This document shows positions 1 through 6,504 of a DNA stretch of 8,137 bases, piece by piece. The stretch is from Elusimicrobiota bacterium. Lineage in GTDB: Bacteria; Elusimicrobiota; Elusimicrobia; UBA1565; UBA9628. Position 1 is the first letter of the stretch. Every line of letters begins with the position of its first letter. The DNA lies in NCBI GenBank assembly GCA_023249695.1, contig JAHFCD010000077.1, forward strand, positions 1 to 8,137. The letters are read 5' to 3'. The notes beneath the pieces were generated by a model. The model did no database searches, had not been told where the DNA came from, and was given only the letters and a program-made list of their open reading frames with translations. Made by a program: the position numbers and the translations under genes.

Positions 1-83
1 TCGCCGGCCACACGACCGTCGTGCAATGGAAGCCCGCGCCCGGAGGGATGGCGGCCTTCGTGCGACGGCTCAAGGCGCTCTAG
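1..83 (+). CDS. C-terminal end of an unrecognised protein (5' truncated)
   Basis: Frame 3 is open from the left edge to a TAG at 81-83 and encodes a tail reading AGHTTVVQWKPAPGGMAAFV followed by RRLKAL. The other two forward frames give arginine-rich or implausible peptides, and this one has a balanced composition ending in a basic amphipathic stretch, so a real gene end is plausible. Too little is present to assign a family. The 105 bp after it belong to the control region of the toxin-antitoxin pair. No intrinsic terminator with a T-tract follows it. Confidence 0.45.
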   Translation, partial: AGHTTVVQWKPAPGGMAAFVRRLKAL

Positions 84-128
84 AACGCGATACCGAGGGA
101 ACTTTTCGGGGGTCTCGATCGTAAGATA

Positions 129-157
129 GGTGCTCCTACCGGAGAAACTCGAGCACC
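129..157. repeat. Inverted repeat upstream of tumE, candidate operator
   Basis: GGTGCTC (129-135) and GAGCACC (151-157) are perfect reverse complements separated by 15 nt. The arm centres lie 22 bp apart, about two helical turns, which suits a dimeric DNA-binding protein. The right arm ends 2 bp before the -35-like TTGAAA. Toxin-antitoxin operons are commonly autorepressed by the DNA-binding antitoxin, so this is the natural place for that operator. It could instead be a weak terminator for the upstream gene, but no T-run follows. Confidence 0.4.
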
Positions 158-159
158 CC

Positions 160-188
160 TTGAAAATCATCTCTTTATACGGTACACT
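160..188 (+). promoter_or_regulatory. Promoter candidate for the tumE operon
   Basis: TTGAAA (160-165, 5/6 to the sigma70 -35) lies 17 bp from TACACT (183-188, 4/6 to the -10) in an AT-rich patch within a GC-rich window. TACACT abuts the ATG at 189, so this pair would start transcription near 195, inside the coding region. A second -10-like hexamer, TATACG (176-181), ends 7 nt before the ATG and would give a leaderless transcript, but it lacks a good -35. Which hexamer is used cannot be decided from sequence. Confidence 0.45.
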
Positions 189-488
189 ATGACTCATAGA
201 AGGGCGATTCTGCTCTTTCATAAGAAGTTCGAGTACGCCGACGGCGACATCGTCGAGGCGAAAGCCTGGGCTGTCGCGCCCTCGCCGGCTAAACCGGAAG
301 GAATAAAGTATTCGCTCGTCTACATCGGGAAAGACGGCACGCGAATCCTCGGCTACGACAACGCGGAAGGGAAGGGACACCACCAGCATCTGGGCGCCCG
401 GGAATCACCGTCCGAGTTCATCAGCCTCGAGCGGCTGATCGAAAGATTCACCCGTGAAGTGGCTCATCTCAGGCGGAGGATGACATGA
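189..488 (+). CDS. tumE: TumE-family toxin (DUF6516)
   Basis: A 99-residue soluble protein with the layout of the TumE/DUF6516 family: an N-terminal ILLFHKKFEYADGDIVEAKAW strand-rich segment (7-27), a central KYSLVYIGKDG (40-50), then the family core GYDN (55-58) and GKGHHQH (61-67) with a following glutamate (72), and a C-terminal ISLERLIERF helix (78-87). Family members are described as the toxic half of toxin-antitoxin pairs; the clustered His/Asp/Asn residues look like an active or metal site, but I do not know the target. The ATG at 189 matches where family members begin, yet there is no Shine-Dalgarno site before it. The gene overlaps the next by ATGA. G+C over 181-480 is about 58% by hand count, lower than the surroundings, consistent with acquired DNA. 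Family assignment is confident; toxicity is inferred. Confidence 0.78.
   Translation: MTHRRAILLFHKKFEYADGDIVEAKAWAVAPSPAKPEGIKYSLVYIGKDGTRILGYDNAEGKGHHQHLGARESPSEFISLERLIERFTREVAHLRRRMT
475..479 (+). promoter_or_regulatory. Ribosome binding site of the antitoxin gene
   Basis: GGAGG, within AGGCGGAGGA, lies 5 nt before the ATG at 485, inside the last codons of the toxin gene. This contrasts with the toxin gene, which has no Shine-Dalgarno site. A strong site on the antitoxin and none on the toxin fits the usual need to make more antitoxin than toxin. Confidence 0.7.
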
Positions 489-871
489 CTCGCAAGAACA
501 TCACCATCAAGGTCCAATCGCTCAACGAGGTCATGAGTGAATTCGCTTCGGTCGTGCGCGACGCGCAAGCGGGCAAGATCGGTGCGCCCCGGATTGGATT
601 GTCGTTCGAGAGCATCGACGCCGTCCGCAACGTGCTGACGCCCAAGCGCCTCGGGCTGCTCAAAGCCATCCGAGAAAGCCGCCCGAGATCGGTCTACGCG
701 CTCGCCAAGGCCACCGGGCGGCCGCTCAAGAACACGCAGGACGATGTCGCCCTGCTGGCCCGGCTCGACCTCGTGGAGCTCAAGCGCGGCCGCGAAAAGC
801 GAAGCCCCCTCGAGCCGCGCGTCCGCTACGACTCGATCCGGCTCACCATTCCGCTTCACGACGCGCACTGA
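485..871 (+). CDS. Winged-helix antitoxin partner of TumE (HVO_A0114-like)
   Basis: A 128-residue basic protein. Residues 1-45 form an N-terminal segment ending GLSFESID. Residues 51-64 (LTPKRLGLLKAIRE) open a MarR-like winged helix whose helix-turn-helix spans about 69-100 (SVYALAKATGRPLKNTQDDV, then a leucine-rich helix and wing). The C-terminal RVRYDSIRLTIPL (112-124) is a strand typical of the HVO_A0114 family of putative DNA-binding proteins, which commonly sit next to TumE-type genes. It should neutralise the toxin and bind operator DNA; the repeat at 129-157 is the obvious candidate. Its start shares ATGA with the toxin stop, so translation is coupled, and GGAGG supports this start. 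Family assignment is good; antitoxin activity is inferred from the pairing. Confidence 0.75.
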   Translation: MTRKNITIKVQSLNEVMSEFASVVRDAQAGKIGAPRIGLSFESIDAVRNVLTPKRLGLLKAIRESRPRSVYALAKATGRPLKNTQDDVALLARLDLVELKRGREKRSPLEPRVRYDSIRLTIPLHDAH

Positions 872-879
872 AGGCCCCC

Positions 880-908
880 TTCCCGTCGCGGCCGGGAAAC
901 GCTATCAT
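880..908 (+). promoter_or_regulatory. Leaderless-type promoter of the receiver-gpmA unit, with inverted repeat
   Basis: TATCAT (903-908) ends 7 nt before the ATG at 916, and a weak TTCCCG (880-885) lies 17 bp upstream of it. The -35 hexamer is also the left arm of a 6-bp inverted repeat, TTCCCG / CGGGAA (880-885 and 893-898, 7-nt loop). No T-run follows the repeat, so it is a weak case for an antitoxin-gene terminator and could equally be an operator. There is no Shine-Dalgarno site before 916. Confidence 0.45.
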
Positions 909-915
909 CACGTCC

Positions 916-1296
916 ATGGCCCGCGTCCTCATCATCGACGACGACTTCGAGATCGTCGCCATCCTGACCGAGATCCTCAAGCACGAGAGCCACGAGGTCT
1001 CCTCGGCCGGCGAGCCCGTCGAGGGCATGCAGATGGCCCGCAAGGTCAAGCCCGATCTGATCATCCTGGACTACCACATGCCGGGCAACACCGGCTCCCA
1101 CCTCTTCGAGTCCCTGCGCCGCAACAACGCCACGAAGACCACGCCGATCCTGTTCATGAGCGGCGAGGCCGATCCCGAGCAGATCCTGGCCGAGGTGTCG
1201 GACTCCGCCGGAGCCCGCTTCCTGCCGAAGCCGGTCAAGCTCGAGGAATTTCGCCGCACCATCCGCGAGATGCTCGCGGAATCCAAGGAGGCCTGA
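916..1296 (+). CDS. Stand-alone receiver-domain response regulator
   Basis: A 126-residue CheY-like single receiver domain with no output domain. All catalytic positions are visible: acidic pocket D8-D9-D10 (LIIDDDFEI), phospho-acceptor D52 in ILDYHMPG, S82 in FMSG as the switch hydroxyl, and K105 in LPKPV. It should accept phosphate from a histidine kinase and act by protein-protein contact; no kinase is adjacent and its partner cannot be named. It has no Shine-Dalgarno site but has a -10-like hexamer 7 nt before its ATG. Its last codons contain the AAGGAGG that serves gpmA 5 bp downstream, so the two are almost certainly co-transcribed. The - strand operon 5' of the pilins is too far away to infer a connection. 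Confidence 0.88.
   Translation: MARVLIIDDDFEIVAILTEILKHESHEVSSAGEPVEGMQMARKVKPDLIILDYHMPGNTGSHLFESLRRNNATKTTPILFMSGEADPEQILAEVSDSAGARFLPKPVKLEEFRRTIREMLAESKEA
1285..1291 (+). promoter_or_regulatory. Ribosome binding site of gpmA inside the receiver gene
   Basis: AAGGAGG is a near-ideal Shine-Dalgarno sequence 10 nt before the ATG at 1302 and overlaps the codons for the last residues of the receiver protein. Ribosomes finishing the first gene stop within a few bases of the second start, favouring coupled translation. Confidence 0.7.
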
Positions 1297-1301
1297 CGAT
1301 C

Positions 1302-1916
1302 ATGGGCAAGCTCGTCCTCGTGCGCCACGGACAGTCGCAGTGGAATCTGGAGAACCGCTTCACGGGCTGGGTGGACGTTCCGATCACGCCGCTCGGCGAG
1401 CAGGAAGCCCGCCGCGCCGGCGCGGAGCTCAAGGGCATCAAGTTCGACGTCGCCTTCGTGTCCGAGCTGCAGCGCGCGAACCAGACCTTGGGGATCATCC
1501 TCGAGGAGATCGGCCAGAAGGATCTCCCGGTCAAGAAGGACGCGGCGCTCAACGAGCGCCATTACGGCGATCTGCAGGGCCTCGACAAGGCCGAGACGAT
1601 CAAGAAGTTCGGCGAGCAGCAGGTGCACATCTGGCGGCGCTCCTTCGACGTGAAGCCGCCCAACGGCGAGAGCCTCAAGGACACGGCCGACCGGACCTTG
1701 CCCTACTTCAACGCGCGAATCCTCCCGGAAGCGAAGAGCGGGAAAAACGTTCTCGTCTCCGCGCACGGCAACTCGCTGCGCGCGATCGTGATGGAGCTGG
1801 AGAAGCTGACGCCCGAGCAGATCATGCTCGTGAACATCGGCACCTGCATGCCCCTGTATTACGACATCGGCCCGAAAGGCGAGGTCCTCAAGAAGACCGC
1901 CCCCACCGCGGCCTGA
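1302..1916 (+). CDS. gpmA: 2,3-bisphosphoglycerate-dependent phosphoglycerate mutase
   Basis: A 204-residue cytoplasmic enzyme that interconverts 3- and 2-phosphoglycerate in glycolysis and gluconeogenesis through a phosphohistidine. Visible motifs: LVRHGQSQWN (6-15) with R8 and catalytic H9, the ENRFTGWVDVPIT substrate loop (17-29), R58 in SELQRAN, ALNERHYGDLQG (81-92) with the acid/base E85, R112-R113 in WRRSFDVKPP, and SAHGNSLRA (153-161) with H155. It is about 45 residues shorter than the roughly 250-residue E. coli enzyme because the insertion between the KPP segment and GESLKDTADR (from 122) is absent; short forms like this are known in other bacteria. The start is fixed by AAGGAGG and the conserved N-terminus. 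It follows the receiver gene by 5 bp and ends 32 bp before pal. Confidence 0.95.
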   Translation: MGKLVLVRHGQSQWNLENRFTGWVDVPITPLGEQEARRAGAELKGIKFDVAFVSELQRANQTLGIILEEIGQKDLPVKKDAALNERHYGDLQGLDKAETIKKFGEQQVHIWRRSFDVKPPNGESLKDTADRTLPYFNARILPEAKSGKNVLVSAHGNSLRAIVMELEKLTPEQIMLVNIGTCMPLYYDIGPKGEVLKKTAPTAA

Positions 1917-1942
1917 ACTGGAGTTTTTGTTTTTTGTATGAT
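1914..1942 (+). promoter_or_regulatory. Leaderless-type promoter of the pal-cpoB-tolB operon
   Basis: TATGAT (1937-1942) ends 6 nt before the pal ATG (1949); a weak -35-like TGAACT (1914-1919) overlaps the gpmA stop with a 17-bp spacer. The spacer holds T5 and T6 runs (1924-1935), a striking AT-rich insert in this GC-rich window that may bend the DNA or aid polymerase contact. No Shine-Dalgarno site is present. I see no stable hairpin ahead of the T-runs, so a gpmA terminator is not supported. Confidence 0.5.
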
Positions 1943-1948
1943 AAGCGC

Positions 1949-2497
1949 ATGAAGAAACTCCTCTCTTTCGCGCTGGCCGCGGCCGTCCTCGCCGCCTGCA
2001 CGACCCCGCAGGCCAAGAAGAATTCCTTGAGCAAAAACGGGAAGAACGGCGCCGCCGCCGGCGAGAACACCGAGGCCGCCCCGCTCCCCCCGGGAGCCGA
2101 GGTCGTCGAGGCCAGCCTGCGCGGCTCGGGCTTCGACGTGGACCCGGACATCCAGCCCGTGCGCTTCGACTACGACAGCGCCCAGCTCTCCCCCGAGTCG
2201 CTCGACGTGCTCAAGGCCAACGCGGCGCTCATGAAAACCCGCAAGGGCTCCGACTTCCTCGTCGCCGGAAACTGCGACGACCGCGGCACGGTCGCCTACA
2301 ACCTCGCGCTCGGCCAGAAGCGCGCGAAGGAAGTCCGCGACTACTACATCCGCCTCGGCGTCGACGGCCGGCGGGTGGCGACGATCTCCTACGGCAAGGA
2401 GCAGCAGATGTGCGCCGAGCAGACCGAGGAGTGCTGGTCGAAGAACCGCCGCGCCGTGACCGGCGTGCGCGCCAAGGCCGGCACGGCCGCTCAATGA
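1949..2497 (+). CDS. pal: Peptidoglycan-associated lipoprotein Pal
   Basis: A 182-residue outer-membrane lipoprotein of the Tol-Pal system. A signal peptide MKKLLSFALAAAVLAAC carries a lipobox ending at C17, where lipid is attached. A flexible Lys/Asn/Gly/Ala linker (18-50) is followed by an OmpA-like peptidoglycan-binding domain (about 69-176): VRFDYDSAQL (71-80), GNCDDRGT (107-114), YNLALGQKRA (117-126) with R125, ISYGKEQ (146-152), and CWSKNRRAV (162-170). C155 and C162 are positioned like the cysteine pair seen in many Pal proteins. The usual GH(T/C)DERG box reads GNCDDRG here, with Asn in place of His. Pal anchors the outer membrane to the wall and is displaced by TolB and TolA during division. 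It shares ATGA with cpoB and leads the operon from the promoter just upstream. Confidence 0.93.
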   Translation: MKKLLSFALAAAVLAACTTPQAKKNSLSKNGKNGAAAGENTEAAPLPPGAEVVEASLRGSGFDVDPDIQPVRFDYDSAQLSPESLDVLKANAALMKTRKGSDFLVAGNCDDRGTVAYNLALGQKRAKEVRDYYIRLGVDGRRVATISYGKEQQMCAEQTEECWSKNRRAVTGVRAKAGTAAQ

Positions 2498-3276
2498 GCG
2501 CCCGGCGGGCCCCCCTGCTCGCGGCGGGCGCGCTGCTGCTGTCCTCTTGCGTCGCCACGCAGAAGGACATGCTCGACCTGTCGCAGCAGTCCGACGAGGT
2601 GAAGACCCAGGTCGAGGAGCTGAAGAAGACCGTCGGCTCGCTCCAGGCCAACCAGGCCGACCTGTCCGTCTCGATCAAGCAGCTCCGCGAGGAGCTGACC
2701 GCCTACACCGAGACCGTGAAGTCGTCCCAGGGCGACATGAGCAAGCTCTCGAGCAAGCTCGACGACCTCGGCGCGCAGATCTCCGGCAAGGTCGCCGCGC
2801 TCGGCCAGACGATCAGCAAGGCCCAGGCCGAAGGCCTGGAAGATCAGAAGGCCGCGCTCGCCGAGGCCAAGCGCGAGAGCGCCCGGGAAAGCGCCACCGA
2901 CGTGTTCTACACCGCCGAGAAGCGCCTCCAGGCCAAGGACCACGCGGTGGCCGCGAAGGGCTTCGAGCAATACCTGAAGGATTTTCCGAAGGGCGACCTC
3001 ACCGACGTCGCGACGTACGATCTCGGCCTCGCCTACTTCGGGCTCAAGCAGTGGGAAAAGGCCGGGCGCCAGTTCGCGATCGTCCTCGATAAATACCCGA
3101 AGAGCGGCCAGACCCCGGGCGCGCGCCTGCACTACGCGCTGTCCTTGATCAATCTCAAGAAGGGCGGCGAGGAAGCCCGCGCCTACCTCGAATCCCTGCA
3201 GGCCGATTTTCCGAAGACCCCCGAAGCCCGGGAGGCCGGCGCCGTCCTCAAGCGCCTGCCCAAGCCCAAGAAATGA
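2494..3276 (+). CDS. cpoB: Tol-Pal system protein CpoB/YbgF, lipoprotein form
   Basis: A 260-residue envelope protein that links the Tol-Pal machine to cell-wall synthesis in proteobacteria. Residues 1-19 form a signal peptide ending in an LSSC lipobox (C19), so this version is probably a lipoprotein; E. coli CpoB is periplasmic and not lipidated. Residues about 22-130 are heptad-like and rich in Q/E/K/L, predicting a trimerising coiled coil longer than in E. coli. Residues 136-245 contain about three TPR-like units (DVFYTAEKRLQAKDH, TYDLGLAYFGLKQWEKAGRQ, LHYALSLINLKKGGEEARAY), matching the YbgF C-terminal domain. The ATG at 2494 is chosen because it puts the lipobox at the right depth and overlaps the pal stop by ATGA; no strong Shine-Dalgarno site is present, so translation probably depends on coupling. 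Confidence 0.87.
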   Translation: MSARRAPLLAAGALLLSSCVATQKDMLDLSQQSDEVKTQVEELKKTVGSLQANQADLSVSIKQLREELTAYTETVKSSQGDMSKLSSKLDDLGAQISGKVAALGQTISKAQAEGLEDQKAALAEAKRESARESATDVFYTAEKRLQAKDHAVAAKGFEQYLKDFPKGDLTDVATYDLGLAYFGLKQWEKAGRQFAIVLDKYPKSGQTPGARLHYALSLINLKKGGEEARAYLESLQADFPKTPEAREAGAVLKRLPKPKK

Positions 3277-4535
3277 TGATCCCGGGGCTGCTCCTCGTCG
3301 CGCTGCTCGTGGTTCCCGCGCCGGCCCAGACCGAGGTGAAGCTGGCGCTGACCGGCGCCGCGGGACAGCCGAACCCGGGCTTGGCCCTGCCGCCGTTCGA
3401 GGCCGAGGACCCCAAGGTCGGCGCCGACGCCCTCCTGGCCAAGGACCTGCGCGAGATCGTGCGCCAGGACCTGATGCTCTCCCGCCGCTTCGAGGTGACC
3501 GACGAGGACAACGCCGCGGAGCCCGTGAAAGGCGCGACCTGGCGGCTGACCGCGAAGGCGTCGAAAAACGCCGACAAGGTCTCGGTCCGCGTGAAGCTCG
3601 CGAACGCGGCGGGCGGCGAAACCATTTTCGAACGCTTTTATCGTCAGGACGCCGACTGGCTCCGGGCGCTCGCCCACCGGATCTCCGACGACATCGTCAA
3701 GGCCTCGACGGGCCGCGACGGGATCGCCCGCACGCGCATCGCGTTCGCCAACAACCGCACCGGCCATAAGGAAATCTGGGTGATGGACTACGACGGGGAC
3801 GCGGTCAAGCGCCTGACCGACAACAAGTCGATCTCGCTGCTGCCGCGCTTCTCCCCCGACGGACGCAGCCTCGCCTACACGAGCTACAAGGACGGCAACC
3901 CCGACCTCTGGATGCTCGATCTCGAGACCGGCCACTCCAAGAGCTTCTCGAGCGAGCAGGGCCTGAACATCGCGGGCGGTTTTTCCCCCGACGGGACGAA
4001 GATCCTGATGACGCTCTCCCGGGGCAAGAGCCCCAACCTCTACGTGAGAGCGGTCGCGGGCGGCGGTCCGGCCGAACGGCTGACGAGCCACTTCGGGGCC
4101 GACAGCACGCCGACGTTCTCCCCCGACGCGCGCCAGGTCGCCTTCATCTCCGACCGCTCCGGCAACCCCCAGATCCACATCCTCGACATCCCGACGAAGG
4201 CGATCACGCGGCTGACCAGCCTGAACTGGTGCGACGCCCCCGCCTGGTCCCCGACCGGAGAGTGGATCGCCTTCGCCGGCCGCGCCCACAACAAGGACAA
4301 GATGGACATCTTCCTCGTGGACATCACCGGCGGCCAGCTGCGCCAGCTCACCCACGGCGAAGGCTCCAACGAGGATCCGGCGTGGTCGCCCGACGGCCGC
4401 TTCCTGGCGTTCTCCTCGACGCGCGGCAAGCGCTCCCAGATCTGGGTGATGGACGCCGACGGCTCGGCGCCCCGGCTGATGGCCGACGTGCCCGGCTCCA
4501 GCGTCACGCCGCACTGGTCTCCCGTCGGACGCTGA
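3273..4535 (+). CDS. tolB: Tol-Pal translocation protein TolB
   Basis: A 420-residue periplasmic protein, close to the usual length of about 430. A signal peptide (1-18, APA cleavage site) exposes a mature start near TEVKLALTG, corresponding to the segment that contacts TolA in E. coli. The N-terminal domain spans about 20-150. A beta-propeller follows, with PD40/TolB-type repeats at 155-176, 193-220, 237-264, 282-309, 325-354 and 371-398, each of the form (F/W)SPDG...(I/L)AF.S...G...I(W/L)..D..(G/T), and a final WSPVGR closing the ring. TolB binds Pal and relays energy from the TolQRA inner-membrane complex. The start codon overlaps the cpoB stop as ATGA; the adjacent ATG at 3276 is an equally possible start one residue shorter. 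A 22-bp palindrome lies just after the stop. Confidence 0.94.
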   Translation: MMIPGLLLVALLVVPAPAQTEVKLALTGAAGQPNPGLALPPFEAEDPKVGADALLAKDLREIVRQDLMLSRRFEVTDEDNAAEPVKGATWRLTAKASKNADKVSVRVKLANAAGGETIFERFYRQDADWLRALAHRISDDIVKASTGRDGIARTRIAFANNRTGHKEIWVMDYDGDAVKRLTDNKSISLLPRFSPDGRSLAYTSYKDGNPDLWMLDLETGHSKSFSSEQGLNIAGGFSPDGTKILMTLSRGKSPNLYVRAVAGGGPAERLTSHFGADSTPTFSPDARQVAFISDRSGNPQIHILDIPTKAITRLTSLNWCDAPAWSPTGEWIAFAGRAHNKDKMDIFLVDITGGQLRQLTHGEGSNEDPAWSPDGRFLAFSSTRGKRSQIWVMDADGSAPRLMADVPGSSVTPHWSPVGR

Positions 4536-4541
4536 GCCCGA

Positions 4542-4563
4542 TCGTTTCCAACGTTGGAAACGA
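4542..4563. repeat. Perfect 22-bp palindrome in the convergent tolB/kinase gap
   Basis: The left half TCGTTTCCAAC is followed at once by its exact reverse complement GTTGGAAACGA, centred at 4552/4553 with ACGT at the middle. It starts 7 bp after the tolB stop. As RNA it can form a 9-bp stem with a four-base loop on either strand, but there is no T-tract on either side, so it is not a canonical intrinsic terminator. The CG-centred symmetry resembles transcription-factor operators such as those of LacI-type regulators. A second, weaker hairpin (CCCGCT 4602-4607 / AGCGGG 4615-4620) follows over the kinase stop. Confidence 0.6.
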
Positions 4564-4605
4564 AGGGAGCCGGCGCCAAGACGCGCGCCCGAAGAGTTAA
4601 ACCCG

Positions 4606-5788
4606 CTACCGGGAAGCGGGGAGGACCAAGGTGAAGCGCGCGCCAAGGCCGGCGCCGGGGCTGTCCGCCTCGACCGTGCCGCCGTGCTTCTGCGCGATGC
4701 GCAGGGCGGCCGAAAGCCCGAGGCCCGAGCCTTCCTTCTTCGTCGTGAAAAACGGCTGAAATATTTTTTCCAGATCGCCCTTGGCCACGCCCGCGCCGTC
4801 GTCGCCGACGGTCAGCCGGTGCATGCCGCCGAAGGTCGAGGCCTCGACGCGAATGCGACCGCCCCGGTTCGCCGCCTCGACCGCGTTTTGCAGGAGCGCG
4901 TACACCGCCTCCTGGATCAAGGACTCGTCGCCCTGGGTCTTCATCGGGCCCTCGAGCCCCGCGGACTCGAGGTGAAGCTTGCGGTCGACGGCCTGCGGCT
5001 TGATGAGCTTCAGCGCCCGCTCGACCGGCACGCGCAAGTCGAGGGTTTCCGAGTCCATCTCCTCGATGCGGCCGAGATCGAGGAGGTTCTTCAGGATGTC
5101 CTTGCACCGCTGCACCTCCTCGGTGATCTGCTGCAGCTCCTTGAGGATCTTCTTGTCGTCGCCGTGGCGGTGCGCGGCGACCTCGGCGTTGACGGCGATG
5201 GTCGTGAGCGGGCCCTTGATGCGGTGCGCGACCTCGGCGGCGACGCGCCCGAGCGTCGCCAGGCGCTCGACCTGGATCAGGCGCTCGTCGTAGCGCCGCT
5301 TGTCCTCGTCCTGGGCCTCCTGGGAATCCCGCGAGAGGATGGCCAGCAGAACCGCCGAGACGACGAGAAAAAGAAAACGCAGCCAGAAAACGGGGCTTTG
5401 CGACAGCCAGGAGTCCGGGCGCCACCAGGTGAGGGTGTAGAGCAGGATGGTCACGACGGCCACGATGAGACTTTGCCGCGCGCTGCGCGTCAGCGCGGAG
5501 CCGAAGACGATCAAGGTGTAGATGAGGAACAGCTCAGGCTGCGGCTGGATCCAGCTGAGGATCACGGTGGCCAGCAGCGCGTCGCCGAGGAAAAGCCCGG
5601 CCTGGAACCAGCCGCGCGCGAGCGTCTGGTCGCTGACGAGACGGATGAGGCCCATCGAGCCGCCGAGGCAGACCAGAAGCAGCGAGATCTGGGCCACCCA
5701 GCCTTCGTGCCCCGCTCCCTGGTAAAGGAACAGCAGCAGCAGAACCGCCATCAGCAGGCCCTGGAACGCGAAGTAGACGGCCCGGCGT

Positions 5789-5799
<11 letters not shown>
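4606..5799 (-). CDS. Membrane sensor histidine kinase
   Basis: A 397-residue kinase. Six hydrophobic helices are visible at about 8-27, 34-55, 65-84, 89-103, 109-126 and 137-156 with almost no extracytoplasmic loop, so it likely senses the membrane or its lipid environment. A linker helix (157-180) leads to a HisKA dimerisation domain with the phospho-acceptor H192 in VAHRIKGPLTT, then an HATPase_c domain with N-box LLQNAVEAA (302-310, N305), G1 DDGAGV (333-338), F-box FQPFFTTKK and G2 GSGLGLSAA (357-365). The H-box is unusual: H+1 is Arg rather than acidic and H+4 is Gly rather than Asn/Thr. The start is a TTG at 5799, chosen because it keeps KRR and the whole first helix; the internal ATG (residue 17) would cut that helix. 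It overlaps the regulator gene by 11 bp and is its probable partner. Confidence 0.88.
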
Positions 5800-6469
<670 letters not shown>

Positions 6470-6475
6470 GGCCGC

Positions 6476-6504
6476 ATCATAGCGAATTCACATTTTAACC
6501 ACAA
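6476..6504 (-). promoter_or_regulatory. Leaderless-type promoter of the regulator-kinase operon
   Basis: Read on the - strand, TTGTGG (6504-6499) and TATGAT (6481-6476) are separated by 17 bp, and TATGAT ends 6 nt before the ATG (6469). Predicted transcription starts at or next to the A of the ATG. The 17-bp spacer is AT-rich and contains part of the tandem repeat at 6489-6510, so bound regulator would cover the promoter. Confidence 0.55.

Noticed and set aside
1071..1766. Open frame on the - strand opposite the receiver gene and gpmA
   Set aside because: Antisense to two confidently identified genes, no ribosome binding site, no domain.
744..1916. A single long frame running from within the antitoxin gene into gpmA
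   Set aside because: The first part is an Arg/Pro-rich frame shadow over the antitoxin and receiver genes; only 1302 onward is real, with its own AAGGAGG.
1921..1940. T-rich stretch after gpmA as an intrinsic terminator
   Set aside because: No stable GC stem precedes it; it fits better as the spacer of the pal promoter.
3183..4646. Long open frame on the - strand opposite tolB (487 codons)
   Set aside because: It lies antisense to a clear tolB, is rich in Arg/Gly/Ala/Val low-complexity sequence, and has no recognisable domain; long antisense frames are expected in GC-rich DNA.
5749..5751. Internal ATG (residue 17) as the histidine kinase start
   Set aside because: It would remove the basic KRR and half of the first membrane helix; the TTG at 5799 preserves both and gives the typical short overlap with the regulator gene.
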